Of a DNA stretch of 56,312 nt, positions 8,014 through 16,201 are shown piece by piece. Source of the stretch: Geomobilibacter sp964431365 (GTDB lineage: Bacteria > Desulfobacterota > Desulfuromonadia > Geobacterales > DSM-12255); contig CAYSJJ010000020.1 in NCBI GenBank assembly GCA_964431365.1, forward strand, positions 1 to 56,312, read 5' to 3'. Position 1 is the first letter of the stretch. Each line of letters begins with the position of its first letter. Under the pieces are notes generated by a model. It was given only the letters and a program-made list of their open reading frames with translations, was not told the DNA's origin and ran no database searches. The position numbers and the translations under genes are program-made.

Positions 8014-9162
8014 TTAGGACAACCTGCTCCTGAAATCCTCGTAGCCGAAGCGCCTTACCACCCTGAGCTCCCCGCTCTCCGGCTCAAAGGTGCAGATGGC
8101 CGGGTGCTGGATACCGTTGAAGGTGGTGGTCTTCACCATGGTGTAGTGGGACATGTCCTCGAACGCCAGCCGGTCCCCAGCCGTGAGAGGCCGTTCGAAC
8201 GACCAGTCGCCGATGATGTCGCCGGCCAGGCAGGACGGCCCGCCGAGACGATAGGTGTGGGGCATCTCCCCCGGATCGAAACCGCCGGTGATGGCGGGTC
8301 GGTAGGGCATCTCCAGGATGTCCGGCATGTGGCAGGTGGCCGAGACGTCCAGGATCGCGATATCCATCTCGTTGTGCACCACGTCCAGCACCTCGCCGAC
8401 CAGGATGCCGGTGCCGATGGCGATCGCCTCCCCCGGCTCCAGGTAGACCTCCACGTCGTATTTCCCTTTGAAGTACGTCACCAGCTCCACCAGGGCGTCG
8501 ATATCGTACCCCTCGCGGGTGATGTGGTGCCCTCCCCCCAGGTTGAGCCACTTCATCTGCGGCAGGAACTGGCCGAATCTCTCCTCGAAGGCCCTGGCGG
8601 TCCGCTCCAGCGGCTCGAACAGCTGCTCGCAGAGGGTATGGAAGTGGAGCCCCTCCACGCCGGCCAGGGATTTGCCATCAAACTCGCCCCTTGGGATGCC
8701 GAGACGCGACTTGGGGGCGCACGGGTCGTAGATGGCGGTGTGCCCCTCCGAGTGCTCCGGGTTCACCCTTAAACCCACGGAGACGCCGCTCTTCTCCCAG
8801 AGCGGCCGGAACCGCTCCAGCTGATTGAAGGAGTTGAAGACCAGATGGTTTGAGGTCTGGAGCAGTTCGACGACATCCGACTCCTTGAAGGCGGCGGCAA
8901 AGGAGTGCACCTCCCGGCCGAACTCCTCGTGCCCAAGCCGCGCCTCCCAGGGGGAACTGGCGCAGACCCCGTGCAGGGTCTCCCGGATGATCGGGAAGAG
9001 CGACCACATGGAAAACGCCTTCAGCGCCATGAGGATCTTGGCGCCGGAGCGCCGCTGCACCTCGTCCAGGATCGCCAGGTTGTGGCGCAGCCGTCCCAAG
9101 TCCACCACGTAGGCGGGGGATGGGGCGAGTTCGAGGATTTTCGGGATGTCGATACCGGTCAA
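8014..9162 (-). CDS. nspC: Carboxynorspermidine/carboxyspermidine decarboxylase
   Basis: A PLP-dependent fold-III enzyme that decarboxylates carboxyspermidine (or carboxynorspermidine) to spermidine (or norspermidine), the last step of the SAM-independent polyamine route. It is 382 aa, typical of the family. Motifs seen are the PLP lysine in ILMALKAFSMW (about residue 48), EGLHFHTLCEQ, the glycine-rich LNLGGGHHIT, EPGEAIAIGTG, the conserved cysteine in DVSATCHMPDILE, and GPSCLAGDIIGDW near the C-terminus. The start appears to be TTG at 9160-9162 with AAAGG about 9 nt upstream; no ATG or GTG fits better. It lies downstream of the matching synthase and upstream of speA. Confidence 0.93.
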   Translation of the reverse strand: MTGIDIPKILELAPSPAYVVDLGRLRHNLAILDEVQRRSGAKILMALKAFSMWSLFPIIRETLHGVCASSPWEARLGHEEFGREVHSFAAAFKESDVVELLQTSNHLVFNSFNQLERFRPLWEKSGVSVGLRVNPEHSEGHTAIYDPCAPKSRLGIPRGEFDGKSLAGVEGLHFHTLCEQLFEPLERTARAFEERFGQFLPQMKWLNLGGGHHITREGYDIDALVELVTYFKGKYDVEVYLEPGEAIAIGTGILVGEVLDVVHNEMDIAILDVSATCHMPDILEMPYRPAITGGFDPGEMPHTYRLGGPSCLAGDIIGDWSFERPLTAGDRLAFEDMSHYTMVKTTTFNGIQHPAICTFEPESGELRVVRRFGYEDFRSRLS

Positions 9163-9225
9163 TGTATAGAACCTTTTTCACCGCAGAGGACGCGGAGAAT
9201 ACAAAAAAACGTGCTTTCAGAAACT

Positions 9226-9367
9226 GGAGCGCAAGATTTCGGCCAGATCCTCGCACCCGCAGGGATGCCGGCGGAGGCGTAGTACCCACACACCGGGCAT
9301 GAACAGGGCTACGCCGCACAACGCGCATCCCGAGGACGGCGGGGAGATGGTCGGAAGATTGCGCTCC
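9226..9367 (-). repeat. Stop-codon-proximal structured repeat, copy B (with loop insertion)
   Basis: A 142-nt element begins 1 nt after the stop codon of the carboxynorspermidine synthase gene. Its outer arms (GGAGCGCAA...TTGCGCTCC) and inner pair (GGGATGC...GCATCCC) are complementary to each other but differ from copy A. The conserved parts are CGCACCCGCAG, GCGGAGGCGTAG and CGAGGACGGCGG. The central hairpin GGCGTAG/CTACGCC is opened by an extra segment of about 26 nt (9283-9308) not found in the other copies. Confidence 0.8.
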
Positions 9368-9368
9368 T

Positions 9369-10565
9369 CTATAGTTCCGGCCAGTCGCCGCCGTCGATGA
9401 CTACCGTCGGCAGTCCCATCGGCCCCAGCACCTCCAGGAACAGCTCCGGATCGAACTGCTCCATGTTCCAGACACCCGGTGCGTGCCACTTGCCGGTCAG
9501 CATCATGATGGCGCCGACCACGGCCGGGACGCCGGTGGTGTAGCTGATCGCCTGGGACTGGACCTCCTTGTAGCAGGCCTCGTGGTCGCAGATGTTGTAG
9601 ATGTAGACCTGTTTCCGCTTCCCGTCCTTGAGCCCCCGGGCGATGACGCCGATGCAGGTCTTCCCCTTGGTGAGCGGCCCGAGAGACCCCGGATCGGGGA
9701 GGAGCGCCTTCAGGAACTGGATCGGGACGATCTTCTGTCCCTGGAACTCCACCTCGTCGATACGGGTCATCCCCACGTTCTGCAGCACCTCAAGGTGCTT
9801 GAGATAGTTGTCGGAGAAGGTCATCCAGAACTGGGCCTTCCTGATGGTCGGGATGTGCCTGACCAGCGACTCCATCTCCTCGTGGTAGAGGCGGTAGCAG
9901 TTCATCGGCCCGATCCCCTCGGGGAAGTCGAAAACCCGCTTGGTGGAAAGCGGCGGGCTTTCCACGAACTGGCCGTCCTCCCAGTGACGGCAGGTGGCGG
10001 TCACCTCGCGGATGTTGATCTCCGGGTTGAAGTTGGTGGCGAACGGCTGGCCGTGGGAGCCGGCGTTGGCGTCGATGATGTCGATCTCCTCCACCACGTC
10101 CAGGTACTTTTTGGCGGCCAGTGCGGTGTAGACGTTGGTCACCCCTGGGTCGAAACCGGAGCCGAGGAGCGCCATCAGCCCCGCCTCCTTGAAGCGATCC
10201 TGGTAGGCCCACTGCCAGGAGTACTCGAACTTGGCCGTATCAAGCGGCTCGTAGTTGGCGGTATCCAGGTAGTCGACGCCGGTCGCCAGACAGGCGTCCA
10301 TGATGTGCAGGTCCTGGTACGGGAGCGCCACGTTGATGACCAGCTTGGGCTGCAGCTGCTTGATCAGGGCGACCAGTTCGGGGACGTTGTCCGCATCCAC
10401 CTGGGCCGTCTTGATGCTGTTGTTCAGCTGGGCGGCGATGGCGTCGCACTTGGACTTGGTCCGGGAAGCCAGGGTAATCTCGCTGAAGATGTCCCGCCGC
10501 TGGGCGCACTTATGGGTCACAACCTGGCCTACGCCGCCGGCACCGATGATCAGAACGTTGCTCAT
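9369..10565 (-). CDS. Carboxynorspermidine synthase (saccharopine dehydrogenase family)
   Basis: This NADPH-dependent enzyme condenses aspartate semialdehyde with putrescine or 1,3-diaminopropane to form carboxyspermidine or carboxynorspermidine. It belongs to the saccharopine-dehydrogenase fold (CASDH/CANSDH). From the ATG at 10563-10565, which directly follows GGAGGAGAT, the protein is 398 aa with an N-terminal Rossmann motif VLIIGAGGVGQVV. Later conserved-looking blocks are GVDYLDTANYE, LLGSGFDPGVTNVYTA and the C-terminal TTGVPAVVGAIMML. The pairing with nspC and speA on one strand gives a coherent aspartate-semialdehyde-dependent polyamine pathway. The family also contains true saccharopine dehydrogenases; the neighbourhood decides the call. 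Confidence 0.9.
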   Translation of the reverse strand: MSNVLIIGAGGVGQVVTHKCAQRRDIFSEITLASRTKSKCDAIAAQLNNSIKTAQVDADNVPELVALIKQLQPKLVINVALPYQDLHIMDACLATGVDYLDTANYEPLDTAKFEYSWQWAYQDRFKEAGLMALLGSGFDPGVTNVYTALAAKKYLDVVEEIDIIDANAGSHGQPFATNFNPEINIREVTATCRHWEDGQFVESPPLSTKRVFDFPEGIGPMNCYRLYHEEMESLVRHIPTIRKAQFWMTFSDNYLKHLEVLQNVGMTRIDEVEFQGQKIVPIQFLKALLPDPGSLGPLTKGKTCIGVIARGLKDGKRKQVYIYNICDHEACYKEVQSQAISYTTGVPAVVGAIMMLTGKWHAPGVWNMEQFDPELFLEVLGPMGLPTVVIDGGDWPEL

Positions 10566-10592
10566 ATCTCCTCCTCTAGTAGGCGGCGCCAT

Positions 10593-10692
10593 ATTTGGGC
10601 GCTAACGCCGTCTGTTCGTCGCGAGGCTCCTCGACGTAGCGCTGCTACGCCTGCGGTCCTCGCTCCTCACAACCGCCGTTATCATCCCAAAT
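10593..10692. repeat. Second class of long palindrome sharing the GGCGTAGC core
   Basis: This 100-nt imperfect palindrome has ends ATTTGGG (10593-10599) and CCCAAAT (10686-10692), arms containing TAACGCCGTC and the paired AACGGCGGTT, and a centre CGTAGCGCTGCTACG. The centre matches the core of the stop-codon-proximal repeats but the outer arms do not. It lies 27 nt upstream of the carboxynorspermidine synthase start codon, immediately before copy C in the same intergenic region. Confidence 0.75.
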
Positions 10693-10737
10693 CTGTCACC
10701 GCTGCACTGACGGTTGGTTTTTCAGGCGAACTAATGC

Positions 10738-10861
10738 GAGAACGCGAGATTTGCGCCAGATCGGTGCACCCGCAGGGAAGCCCCGCGGAGGCGTAGCAGC
10801 GCTACGCCGCACAAGGGGGTTACCGAGGACGGCGCCGAGGTGGCGTGAAGATCGCGTTCTC
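10738..10861 (-). repeat. Stop-codon-proximal structured repeat, copy C
   Basis: This 124-nt element abuts the stop codon of the HTH-cupin regulator gene. Outer arms are GAGAACGCGA and ATCGCGTTCTC, again complementary within the copy and unlike copies A and B. The centre GGCGTAGCAGCGCTACGCC is intact (10790-10808). Shared internal blocks are GCACCCGCAGG, CGCGGAGGCGTAG and CCGAGGACGGCG. Confidence 0.8.
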
Positions 10862-11407
10862 TCAATACGTAAATGTTGGTGGTGTTACCACCCACAAGAT
10901 GCGCGCCTGGGTTTTGCCTATATTCTTCACCGAATGCTTCTTGTCCGAGGTGAAATAGAAACACTCGTCCTTTTTCACCGTGTAGAGTTTGTCGTCCAGT
11001 TTCAGCTGGACCTTGCCGCTCAGGACGAAGCCGAACTCCTCCCCCTCGTGAAACGGCTGCTCCTCCATCTCCTCACCCGGCTCCAACGTCACCAGGGCCG
11101 GGTCCATCTCCCGGTTCTGGGCCGCCGGGATCAAGAGCTCCACCTTGATCTTCTCGTCGTCGTCCGACGCCTGGACCCTGAAGTCCTTGCCGTAGACCAC
11201 GTCCTCGTCGATGGTTTCGCTGAAAAACTCCTGCATGCTGACGCCGAAGACATCGATGATATCCTTCAGCGTGGCGATGGACGGTGATGTGGCGTCGTTC
11301 TCCAACTGGGAGATGAATCCCTTGGTCAGGTCGGCCCGGCTCGCCAGTTCTTCCTGGGTGAGGGAGTTTATCATCCTCAGCCTCTTCAACCGCTCACCGA
11401 TCTTCAC
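10862..11407 (-). CDS. HTH-XRE/cupin transcriptional regulator (PuuR-like), probable polyamine regulator
   Basis: The product has an N-terminal XRE helix-turn-helix (about residues 1-58, including LTQEELASRADLTKGFISQLE) and a C-terminal cupin_2 domain (HEGEEFGFVLSGKVQLKLDD, then KHSVKN). E. coli PuuR, a putrescine-responsive repressor, has this architecture. I start it at GTG 11405-11407 (181 aa) because GGAGGGG lies 5 nt before it. The upstream ATG at 11426-11428 falls inside an operator dyad and has no ribosome-binding site. The gene is the first of the minus-strand run ending in the three polyamine genes. The three-site operator at its own promoter suggests autoregulation, and polyamine response is inferred from context. 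Confidence 0.85.
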   Translation of the reverse strand: MKIGERLKRLRMINSLTQEELASRADLTKGFISQLENDATSPSIATLKDIIDVFGVSMQEFFSETIDEDVVYGKDFRVQASDDDEKIKVELLIPAAQNREMDPALVTLEPGEEMEEQPFHEGEEFGFVLSGKVQLKLDDKLYTVKKDECFYFTSDKKHSVKNIGKTQARILWVVTPPTFTY

Positions 11408-11419
11408 GCACCCCTCCGG

Positions 11420-11504
11420 GTTTAGCATTTGTAAACAAATTGTTTGATTGCTAGTTTAGCATTTCTAAACTTTTTGTCAACAAACTGGTTTAGTAATGGT
11501 AAAC
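11420..11504. promoter_or_regulatory. Three 17-bp operator dyads, 34 bp apart
   Basis: GTTTAGCATTTGTAAAC (11420-11436), GTTTAGCATTTCTAAAC (11454-11470) and GTTTAGTAATGGTAAAC (11488-11504) share the dyad GTTTA-N7-TAAAC. Starts are exactly 34 bp apart, about three helical turns. The middle site lies between the -35 and -10 of the regulator promoter, one flanks it upstream and one lies downstream of the predicted transcript start. Most likely the binding sites of the adjacent HTH-cupin regulator. Confidence 0.85.
11453..11480 (-). promoter_or_regulatory. Promoter of the HTH-cupin regulator gene
   Basis: On the minus strand a perfect TTGACA (11475-11480) is followed after 16 bp by TAAACT (11453-11458). 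The second operator dyad overlaps the spacer and the -10. Transcription would start near 11446, about 40 nt before the GTG start. Confidence 0.65.
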
Positions 11505-11675
11505 TTTATGTTTAAAGACCGATCCGGGCGGCGTTTATAGTACATTTGCCTTTACGTGTCAACAAGTTTCACGCGCCTGGGGCGCCCGTCGGGCTCACGT
11601 CTATTGATTTTTCATGGGGAATGGGCTACAAGGGGACGCACTATGGATATTGTTGGCGAATCGGAGAGTTCAATC

Positions 11676-12482
11676 ATGCTACAGGGGAAAAAGATCAGTT
11701 TCATCGGCGGCGGCAACATGGCCGAGGCGCTCATCCGTGGGCTCTTGGCAGGCGGGGTGACGGCAAGCGACATACTCGTCGCCGAACCGCTGCTCAAGAA
11801 ACGCGAATACCTGGTGGACCGTTATCATGTACAGGTGACGGCAGACAACCGGGACACCGCGGGGACTCCCGTCGTGATCCTGGCCATAAAGCCGCAGGTG
11901 GCGGCACGGGTCCTGGTGAGCCTGGCGGACCAGTTCTCGGACGATACGTTGGTGGTATCCATCATGGCCGGCACACCGTGCGCCGCCATCGAGGCAACAT
12001 TCCAGAACCCCGTCCGGGTGGTGCGCGTGATGCCCAACACCCCGGCCCTGGTCATGGCCGGCGCATCTGCCATCTGCCGTGGCAGCCACGCCACCGATGA
12101 GGACATCGCCCTGGTTAAGGAGATATTCACCATGACCGGCACCTGCAGCGTCGTGGGAGAGGTGCTGATGGACGCCGTCACCGGTCTTTCCGGCAGCGGC
12201 CCGGCCTACGTCATGACCTTTGTGGAGGCCCTGGCCGATGCCGGGGTAAAGAACGGGCTCCCCCGGGACGTCGCCACCGAACTGGCCATCCAGACCGTCC
12301 TCGGCACGGCCCGCCTCCTTCAGGAGACCGGCGAGCACCCGGCAGCCTTGCGGGACAAGGTCACCTCACCCGGCGGCACCACCATTGCCGGACTGCATGC
12401 CCTGGAACAGGGCGCCTTCCGGGCGACGGTCATGAACGCCGTGGAGGCGGCCACGGTCAGGGCGAAGGAACTGGGGAAATAA
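11676..12482 (+). CDS. proC: Pyrroline-5-carboxylate reductase
   Basis: The enzyme reduces 1-pyrroline-5-carboxylate to L-proline with NAD(P)H, the last step of proline synthesis. From ATG 11676 (GGAGAG 8 nt upstream) it is 268 aa, the normal family size. An in-frame ATG at 11643 with AAGGGGAC upstream is an alternative start. Motifs seen are FIGGGNMAEAL at the N-terminus, VMPNTPALVMAG, VTGLSGSGPAYV and the P5CR signature region SPGGTTIAGLHALE. The gene diverges from the HTH-cupin regulator. A candidate -10 TATAGT lies at 11536-11541, 30 bp beyond the third operator, so co-regulation is possible but not shown. Confidence 0.95.
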   Translation: MLQGKKISFIGGGNMAEALIRGLLAGGVTASDILVAEPLLKKREYLVDRYHVQVTADNRDTAGTPVVILAIKPQVAARVLVSLADQFSDDTLVVSIMAGTPCAAIEATFQNPVRVVRVMPNTPALVMAGASAICRGSHATDEDIALVKEIFTMTGTCSVVGEVLMDAVTGLSGSGPAYVMTFVEALADAGVKNGLPRDVATELAIQTVLGTARLLQETGEHPAALRDKVTSPGGTTIAGLHALEQGAFRATVMNAVEAATVRAKELGK

Positions 12483-12485
12483 GCG

Positions 12486-12514
12486 GGCTCAGGGCTCAGG
12501 GCTCAGGGCTCAGA
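12486..12514 (+). repeat. Short tandem repeat GGGCTCA x4
   Basis: Four consecutive copies of the 7-mer GGGCTCA lie directly after the proC stop codon. Related G/C-rich runs occur near 26900-26960 and 28060-28090, so this seems to be a simple dispersed repeat type of this genome. Confidence 0.75.
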
Positions 12515-12526
12515 AATATGATACAA

Positions 12527-12562
12527 AACGGCCGCCTGCTGCAAGAGCATGGCGGCCGTTTC
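12527..12562. terminator. Bidirectional terminator hairpin between proC and the polysaccharide cluster
   Basis: A perfect 11-bp stem, AAACGGCCGCC (12527-12537) with GGCGGCCGTTT (12552-12562), encloses a 14-nt loop. It lies between convergent genes. A/T residues at the stem base give weak U-tracts in both directions. Confidence 0.75.
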
Positions 12563-12584
12563 AATTCAACCTTCGACAAGGCAA

Positions 12585-15011
12585 CTACCCAACCGCAGCG
12601 CCCCGCCTCCTCCACTCCCTCACCAGCATCAGCGCGAACAGCGCAAACGACGCCAGGGTCACGTATTTCCCCACCTTGAAGGGGAGAGGATCGAAGATGA
12701 AGCGGACCTCGTGGCTTCCCGGCGGCAGGTAGATGCCCCGCAGGACATAGTCCACCCGCTGGATGTCGGCCGGTTTGCCGTCCACCGTTGCCCTCCATCC
12801 ATTGAAGTATTTCTCACCCAGCACCAGCAGGGCATTTGCGGTATTGGTGGCCGCGATGTCGATGAGCTCCCCTTCGTACCTCCTGACCTGGACACTCCCC
12901 ACCCCGGCAGCGGGAACCGCGCCCGGCTGTGCCAGTTGCAGCGGCGGCGGGCTCTCCACCAGGCCAAGCTGCCTCGGGTCGAATTGCGGGCTCTGCATGA
13001 TGCCCAGCGCCTGCTGGGGCTGGGGGGCAACATTCAGCACCGAAGGGACCAGCCAGGCCTTCGGCATGACCGTACGGTTCTCCACCACCACCTCGCTGCC
13101 GTCCGGGGACTGGAAGACCGGGGCGAACTTGTTCCCCAGTTGTGCCCGCTCCTCTGCGTATTGTGCGGCCGGGTAGACCAGGTACCGGACATTCATCAGG
13201 TCCGGCATTGACGATCCGAGGGTGAACGCATCGAGAAAATCCTGCCAGCGCTGCTGCTGGACCGGATTGGAGGTAAACATGACCGGAACCTTGTTGCTGG
13301 CATAGGCCATGGGGTCCCCCCCGCTCATGGGGAGGACTCGATACTGCTGTTCACACCCCTTGGCCAGGAACTCCGTCACCGGCGACTTCGCCCCCCGGGC
13401 CGTCTCCGGCGCCTTTACCAGGAACATGAACTTGTCGTTGATGCGCCACACATCTGCCAGATACAGGAGCAGAAAGACGACGGGAAGGAGCCTGAGAGCC
13501 TGGCTGCGCCGCCCGAAGATCCAGAATGCTCCGGCGCAGAGGGCGGCAAGCCCTGCCGCGATGCCGGTCTCCATCATCAGGTTGTTCCACCGCTGGGCAA
13601 CAAGGTATGCCCCCTGCTCGTAGCGTGTCGGCTGACTCAGGACGTCGAAGAAATGCCTGGTCAGGGGTCCCTTGGCGGCCGCCTCGATACCGAGCAGTAC
13701 GAGGAGCAGGATCGGCACGGCAACGATCCCGAGTAGGTAGTTGCGAAAAGCCCTGGTCCCCCGCACCGCTTCGTCCCGCAGGGTGTCGATCCCCCGGGCG
13801 GCAAGCACTCCAAGCCCCATCACCGGGATGAACATCATCATCTTCGGCACCCGGAAACGGTTGATGCCGGGGAAATGGTCGTACAGCAGGTTGTAAAAGA
13901 GGGTGTACTTCCCCATGGAGAAAAGGATCCCGCCGGCAATGCCGGCAACGGCCAGCCAGGTGTACTTGTCCCGCCTGAAGATGAGCGGCAGCGGCACGAG
14001 CAGCCAGGGAAGGAGCCCCATGTAGCTGACCGTCTGGGTGAAGACCATCCGTCCCCAGTAGTAGCTCTTGATGTTGGGAGGGTTCTCCCCGGCCTCCTGT
14101 CGCGACAGCCCGAAGAAACCGGGGATGACGAATCCGGCCAGCTCCTCGGGCGGCAGGGACCAGGACATGGCCTCCTCACGGTCGAGCCCCCCCTTCCCCT
14201 GGTTGGCGCCGCTCTGCACACCGCGGTTGGTGTCCTTGGACCAGTCGGCCAGGGGGAAGAGCGAGATGGAGACCGTGGCAAGGAAGAAGAACATCACCAC
14301 CAGGTTCATCCCCAGGAGCCTCGGCAGCGGAAAGGCCGGCCCCTCTTCCCGGGAGCGGAGGATCGCCACCGAGCGGCAGACGCCGTAGGCGCCGATGCAG
14401 AGGCAGGTGTAGAAGGCGACCTGCCAGTGGGTGTTGAAGAACTGGTACGCCAGGACCACTGCCGTGGCCATGAACCAGAAGAGCCTTCCGGTCCGGAACC
14501 CCTTTTCGAAGCAGTAGAAGGCCCAAGGGGCGAAGGAGATGGTGGCGATCTTCATCACGTGGCCGGCATTGATAAGGGAGGCGTTCTCCGGTGCCAGGGC
14601 GAAGACGGCTCCGGCGAAAAAGGCGGCGAAGCGGCTGGCGCCGATGAGGCGGCAGCAGGCATAGACCCCGGCGGCGCCGACAAAGAGCTGCAGTACGATG
14701 AACCACGCGATGCTCATCGGCAAAGGGATCAGGTGCAACAGCAGGTTGCGGAGATACAGGAACTGCATGGATAGCGATCCCCCGCCGTCGGAGGTACCGC
14801 TGTTCACATAGGTGCTCCAGCTTGCATGAAGCTTTGGAACGAGGATGTTGAGCAGGGGGGTATCCGGGTAGGCTTTGACCGCCCAGAAGAACTCGTTGAT
14901 GATGTCCGGCGCGCGGATGATCTTGTCGGTGAAGAGTATCCTCGAAAAGAAGAGGATCAGGATCACCAGCATACCAGCCAGCATCAGAAGGTCCTTTTTA
15001 CGTTCACTCAT
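12585..15011 (-). CDS. YfhO-like polytopic membrane protein
   Basis: This 808-aa inner-membrane protein starts with a cytoplasmic tip and TM1 (LLMLAGMLVILILFF, about residues 9-24). Many further hydrophobic helices are spread over the first 500 residues. A soluble region follows, then a C-terminal beta-rich domain (LVLGEKYFNGWRATVDGK, YLPPGSHEVRFIF) and a last helix with a basic tail. This is the layout of the YfhO/GT-C-related family, whose Gram-positive members are implicated in lipoteichoic-acid glycosylation. A glycosyl-transfer role from a lipid-linked donor is inference. Its ATG overlaps the stop codon of the upstream glycosyltransferase (ATGA), so translation is probably coupled. Confidence 0.8.
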   Translation of the reverse strand: MSERKKDLLMLAGMLVILILFFSRILFTDKIIRAPDIINEFFWAVKAYPDTPLLNILVPKLHASWSTYVNSGTSDGGGSLSMQFLYLRNLLLHLIPLPMSIAWFIVLQLFVGAAGVYACCRLIGASRFAAFFAGAVFALAPENASLINAGHVMKIATISFAPWAFYCFEKGFRTGRLFWFMATAVVLAYQFFNTHWQVAFYTCLCIGAYGVCRSVAILRSREEGPAFPLPRLLGMNLVVMFFFLATVSISLFPLADWSKDTNRGVQSGANQGKGGLDREEAMSWSLPPEELAGFVIPGFFGLSRQEAGENPPNIKSYYWGRMVFTQTVSYMGLLPWLLVPLPLIFRRDKYTWLAVAGIAGGILFSMGKYTLFYNLLYDHFPGINRFRVPKMMMFIPVMGLGVLAARGIDTLRDEAVRGTRAFRNYLLGIVAVPILLLVLLGIEAAAKGPLTRHFFDVLSQPTRYEQGAYLVAQRWNNLMMETGIAAGLAALCAGAFWIFGRRSQALRLLPVVFLLLYLADVWRINDKFMFLVKAPETARGAKSPVTEFLAKGCEQQYRVLPMSGGDPMAYASNKVPVMFTSNPVQQQRWQDFLDAFTLGSSMPDLMNVRYLVYPAAQYAEERAQLGNKFAPVFQSPDGSEVVVENRTVMPKAWLVPSVLNVAPQPQQALGIMQSPQFDPRQLGLVESPPPLQLAQPGAVPAAGVGSVQVRRYEGELIDIAATNTANALLVLGEKYFNGWRATVDGKPADIQRVDYVLRGIYLPPGSHEVRFIFDPLPFKVGKYVTLASFALFALMLVREWRRRGAAVG

Positions 15012-16201
15012 CGGTTCACATGCTCCCTGTAGAATCTGTCCAGTTGTACGGAGTAGTCGCGCCAGTTGAAATGCTCAAGCAGATACTGCCGCCCTGCCCT
15101 CCCCAGTGCGTGCCCCCCTTCCTTGTTACGAAGGAGTTCCACCGTCCGAGCGGCCATGGTCTGACAATCCCCGGGATCGCAGAGGAGACCGGAGACGCCG
15201 TCCCGCACGTACTCGGCCACCTGCCCCACACGGTCCCCTACCACGGCCTTCTCGGCCATCAGGAGTTCGGTCAGCTTGGCCGGGCACTTGCAGCGGTTGA
15301 TCAGGTTGTCGGCAAAGGGGTAGATGGCGACGTCCCCGGCCGCCAGGTAGTCGGGGAGCTCCGCAGGCTCCACCCACCCAGCCATCAGCAGGGCTTCGCC
15401 AAAGCCGTCGGCACGGCCGGCGGCCAGCAGCTCCCCCTCTTCCCCGCGGCGACCTCTGCCGACCACCAGGAAGCGGACCGCTGGCAGTTGTCGCCAGACC
15501 TCCCCGAACACCCGGTGGAGCCTCTCCTGCTCGAACTCGAAGAAACGAGTGTAGAGGAGGAGCACCGGCGCTTCCGGCCCGATCCCCAGCCGCTCCCGGA
15601 CCGCTGCCCCGTCCCCCTTGGGCGCGGCGGTCACGCAGTTGGGGAGGTAGAGGAGCCGCCCGTCCGGGAGCCGCATGGCGCCGGCCTGGGCTGCCAGCCC
15701 CCGGCTCGCAACGGTCACGGCGTCGGCGTTCTTGAGCAGCCACTGCTCCTGTGCCGCGAACACGCGTTTCTCGAGAGGGGAGTAGTCGAGAAGCTCGTTC
15801 ATCCCCCCCCGCCCCTCCCAGTCGTCCGTATCCAGCACGACCGGCGGGAGCCGCAGGCCGAGCCTGCGTAGCGATAGGAGCAGCATCGCCGCGATCCCCC
15901 CGTACCCTTTGGGCTTGAACAGGTGGACCAGGTCAGGCCTTTCATCGAGGGCCGCCCGGAAGAGCCGCCACGACAGGGTCAGGGCGGCAAGGGACTTGCT
16001 AGCCGGCCCGAGTGTCACATTGCGGAGCAGCACCCCGCTGACAACCTCGCTTTTCCCCGAGGCCTCGGGGTTCGTGTAAGGTGGTGCCACGATGGTTACC
16101 CGGTGCCCGAGCTGCTGCAGCTCCGTTGCCAGGGGGAGCATACGGGCGATGACCGTCCCCTTGGGGCGGATGCCGAACGGTGCCAGGAAAACTATCTTCA
16201 C
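15008..16201 (-). CDS. Glycosyltransferase family 4
   Basis: The 397-aa product has a GT-B fold. The N-terminal acceptor domain begins MKIVFLAPFGIRPKGTVIARM. The C-terminal nucleotide-sugar domain contains VLLLYTRFFEFEQERL, FLVVGRGRRG, and the donor-binding segment around KLTELLMAEKAVVGDRVGQV. It should add a sugar from an NDP-sugar donor to a lipid-linked or surface glycan acceptor on the cytoplasmic face; donor and acceptor are unknown. It overlaps the genes on both sides by 4 nt (ATGA), consistent with a tightly coupled operon. Confidence 0.85.
   Translation of the reverse strand: MKIVFLAPFGIRPKGTVIARMLPLATELQQLGHRVTIVAPPYTNPEASGKSEVVSGVLLRNVTLGPASKSLAALTLSWRLFRAALDERPDLVHLFKPKGYGGIAAMLLLSLRRLGLRLPPVVLDTDDWEGRGGMNELLDYSPLEKRVFAAQEQWLLKNADAVTVASRGLAAQAGAMRLPDGRLLYLPNCVTAAPKGDGAAVRERLGIGPEAPVLLLYTRFFEFEQERLHRVFGEVWRQLPAVRFLVVGRGRRGEEGELLAAGRADGFGEALLMAGWVEPAELPDYLAAGDVAIYPFADNLINRCKCPAKLTELLMAEKAVVGDRVGQVAEYVRDGVSGLLCDPGDCQTMAARTVELLRNKEGGHALGRAGRQYLLEHFNWRDYSVQLDRFYREHVNR

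Noticed and set aside
12585..15011. YfhO-like protein as the O-antigen polymerase (Wzy)
   Set aside because: Its C-terminal soluble domain and length fit the YfhO/GT-C type and not Wzy; no candidate Wzy was identified with confidence.
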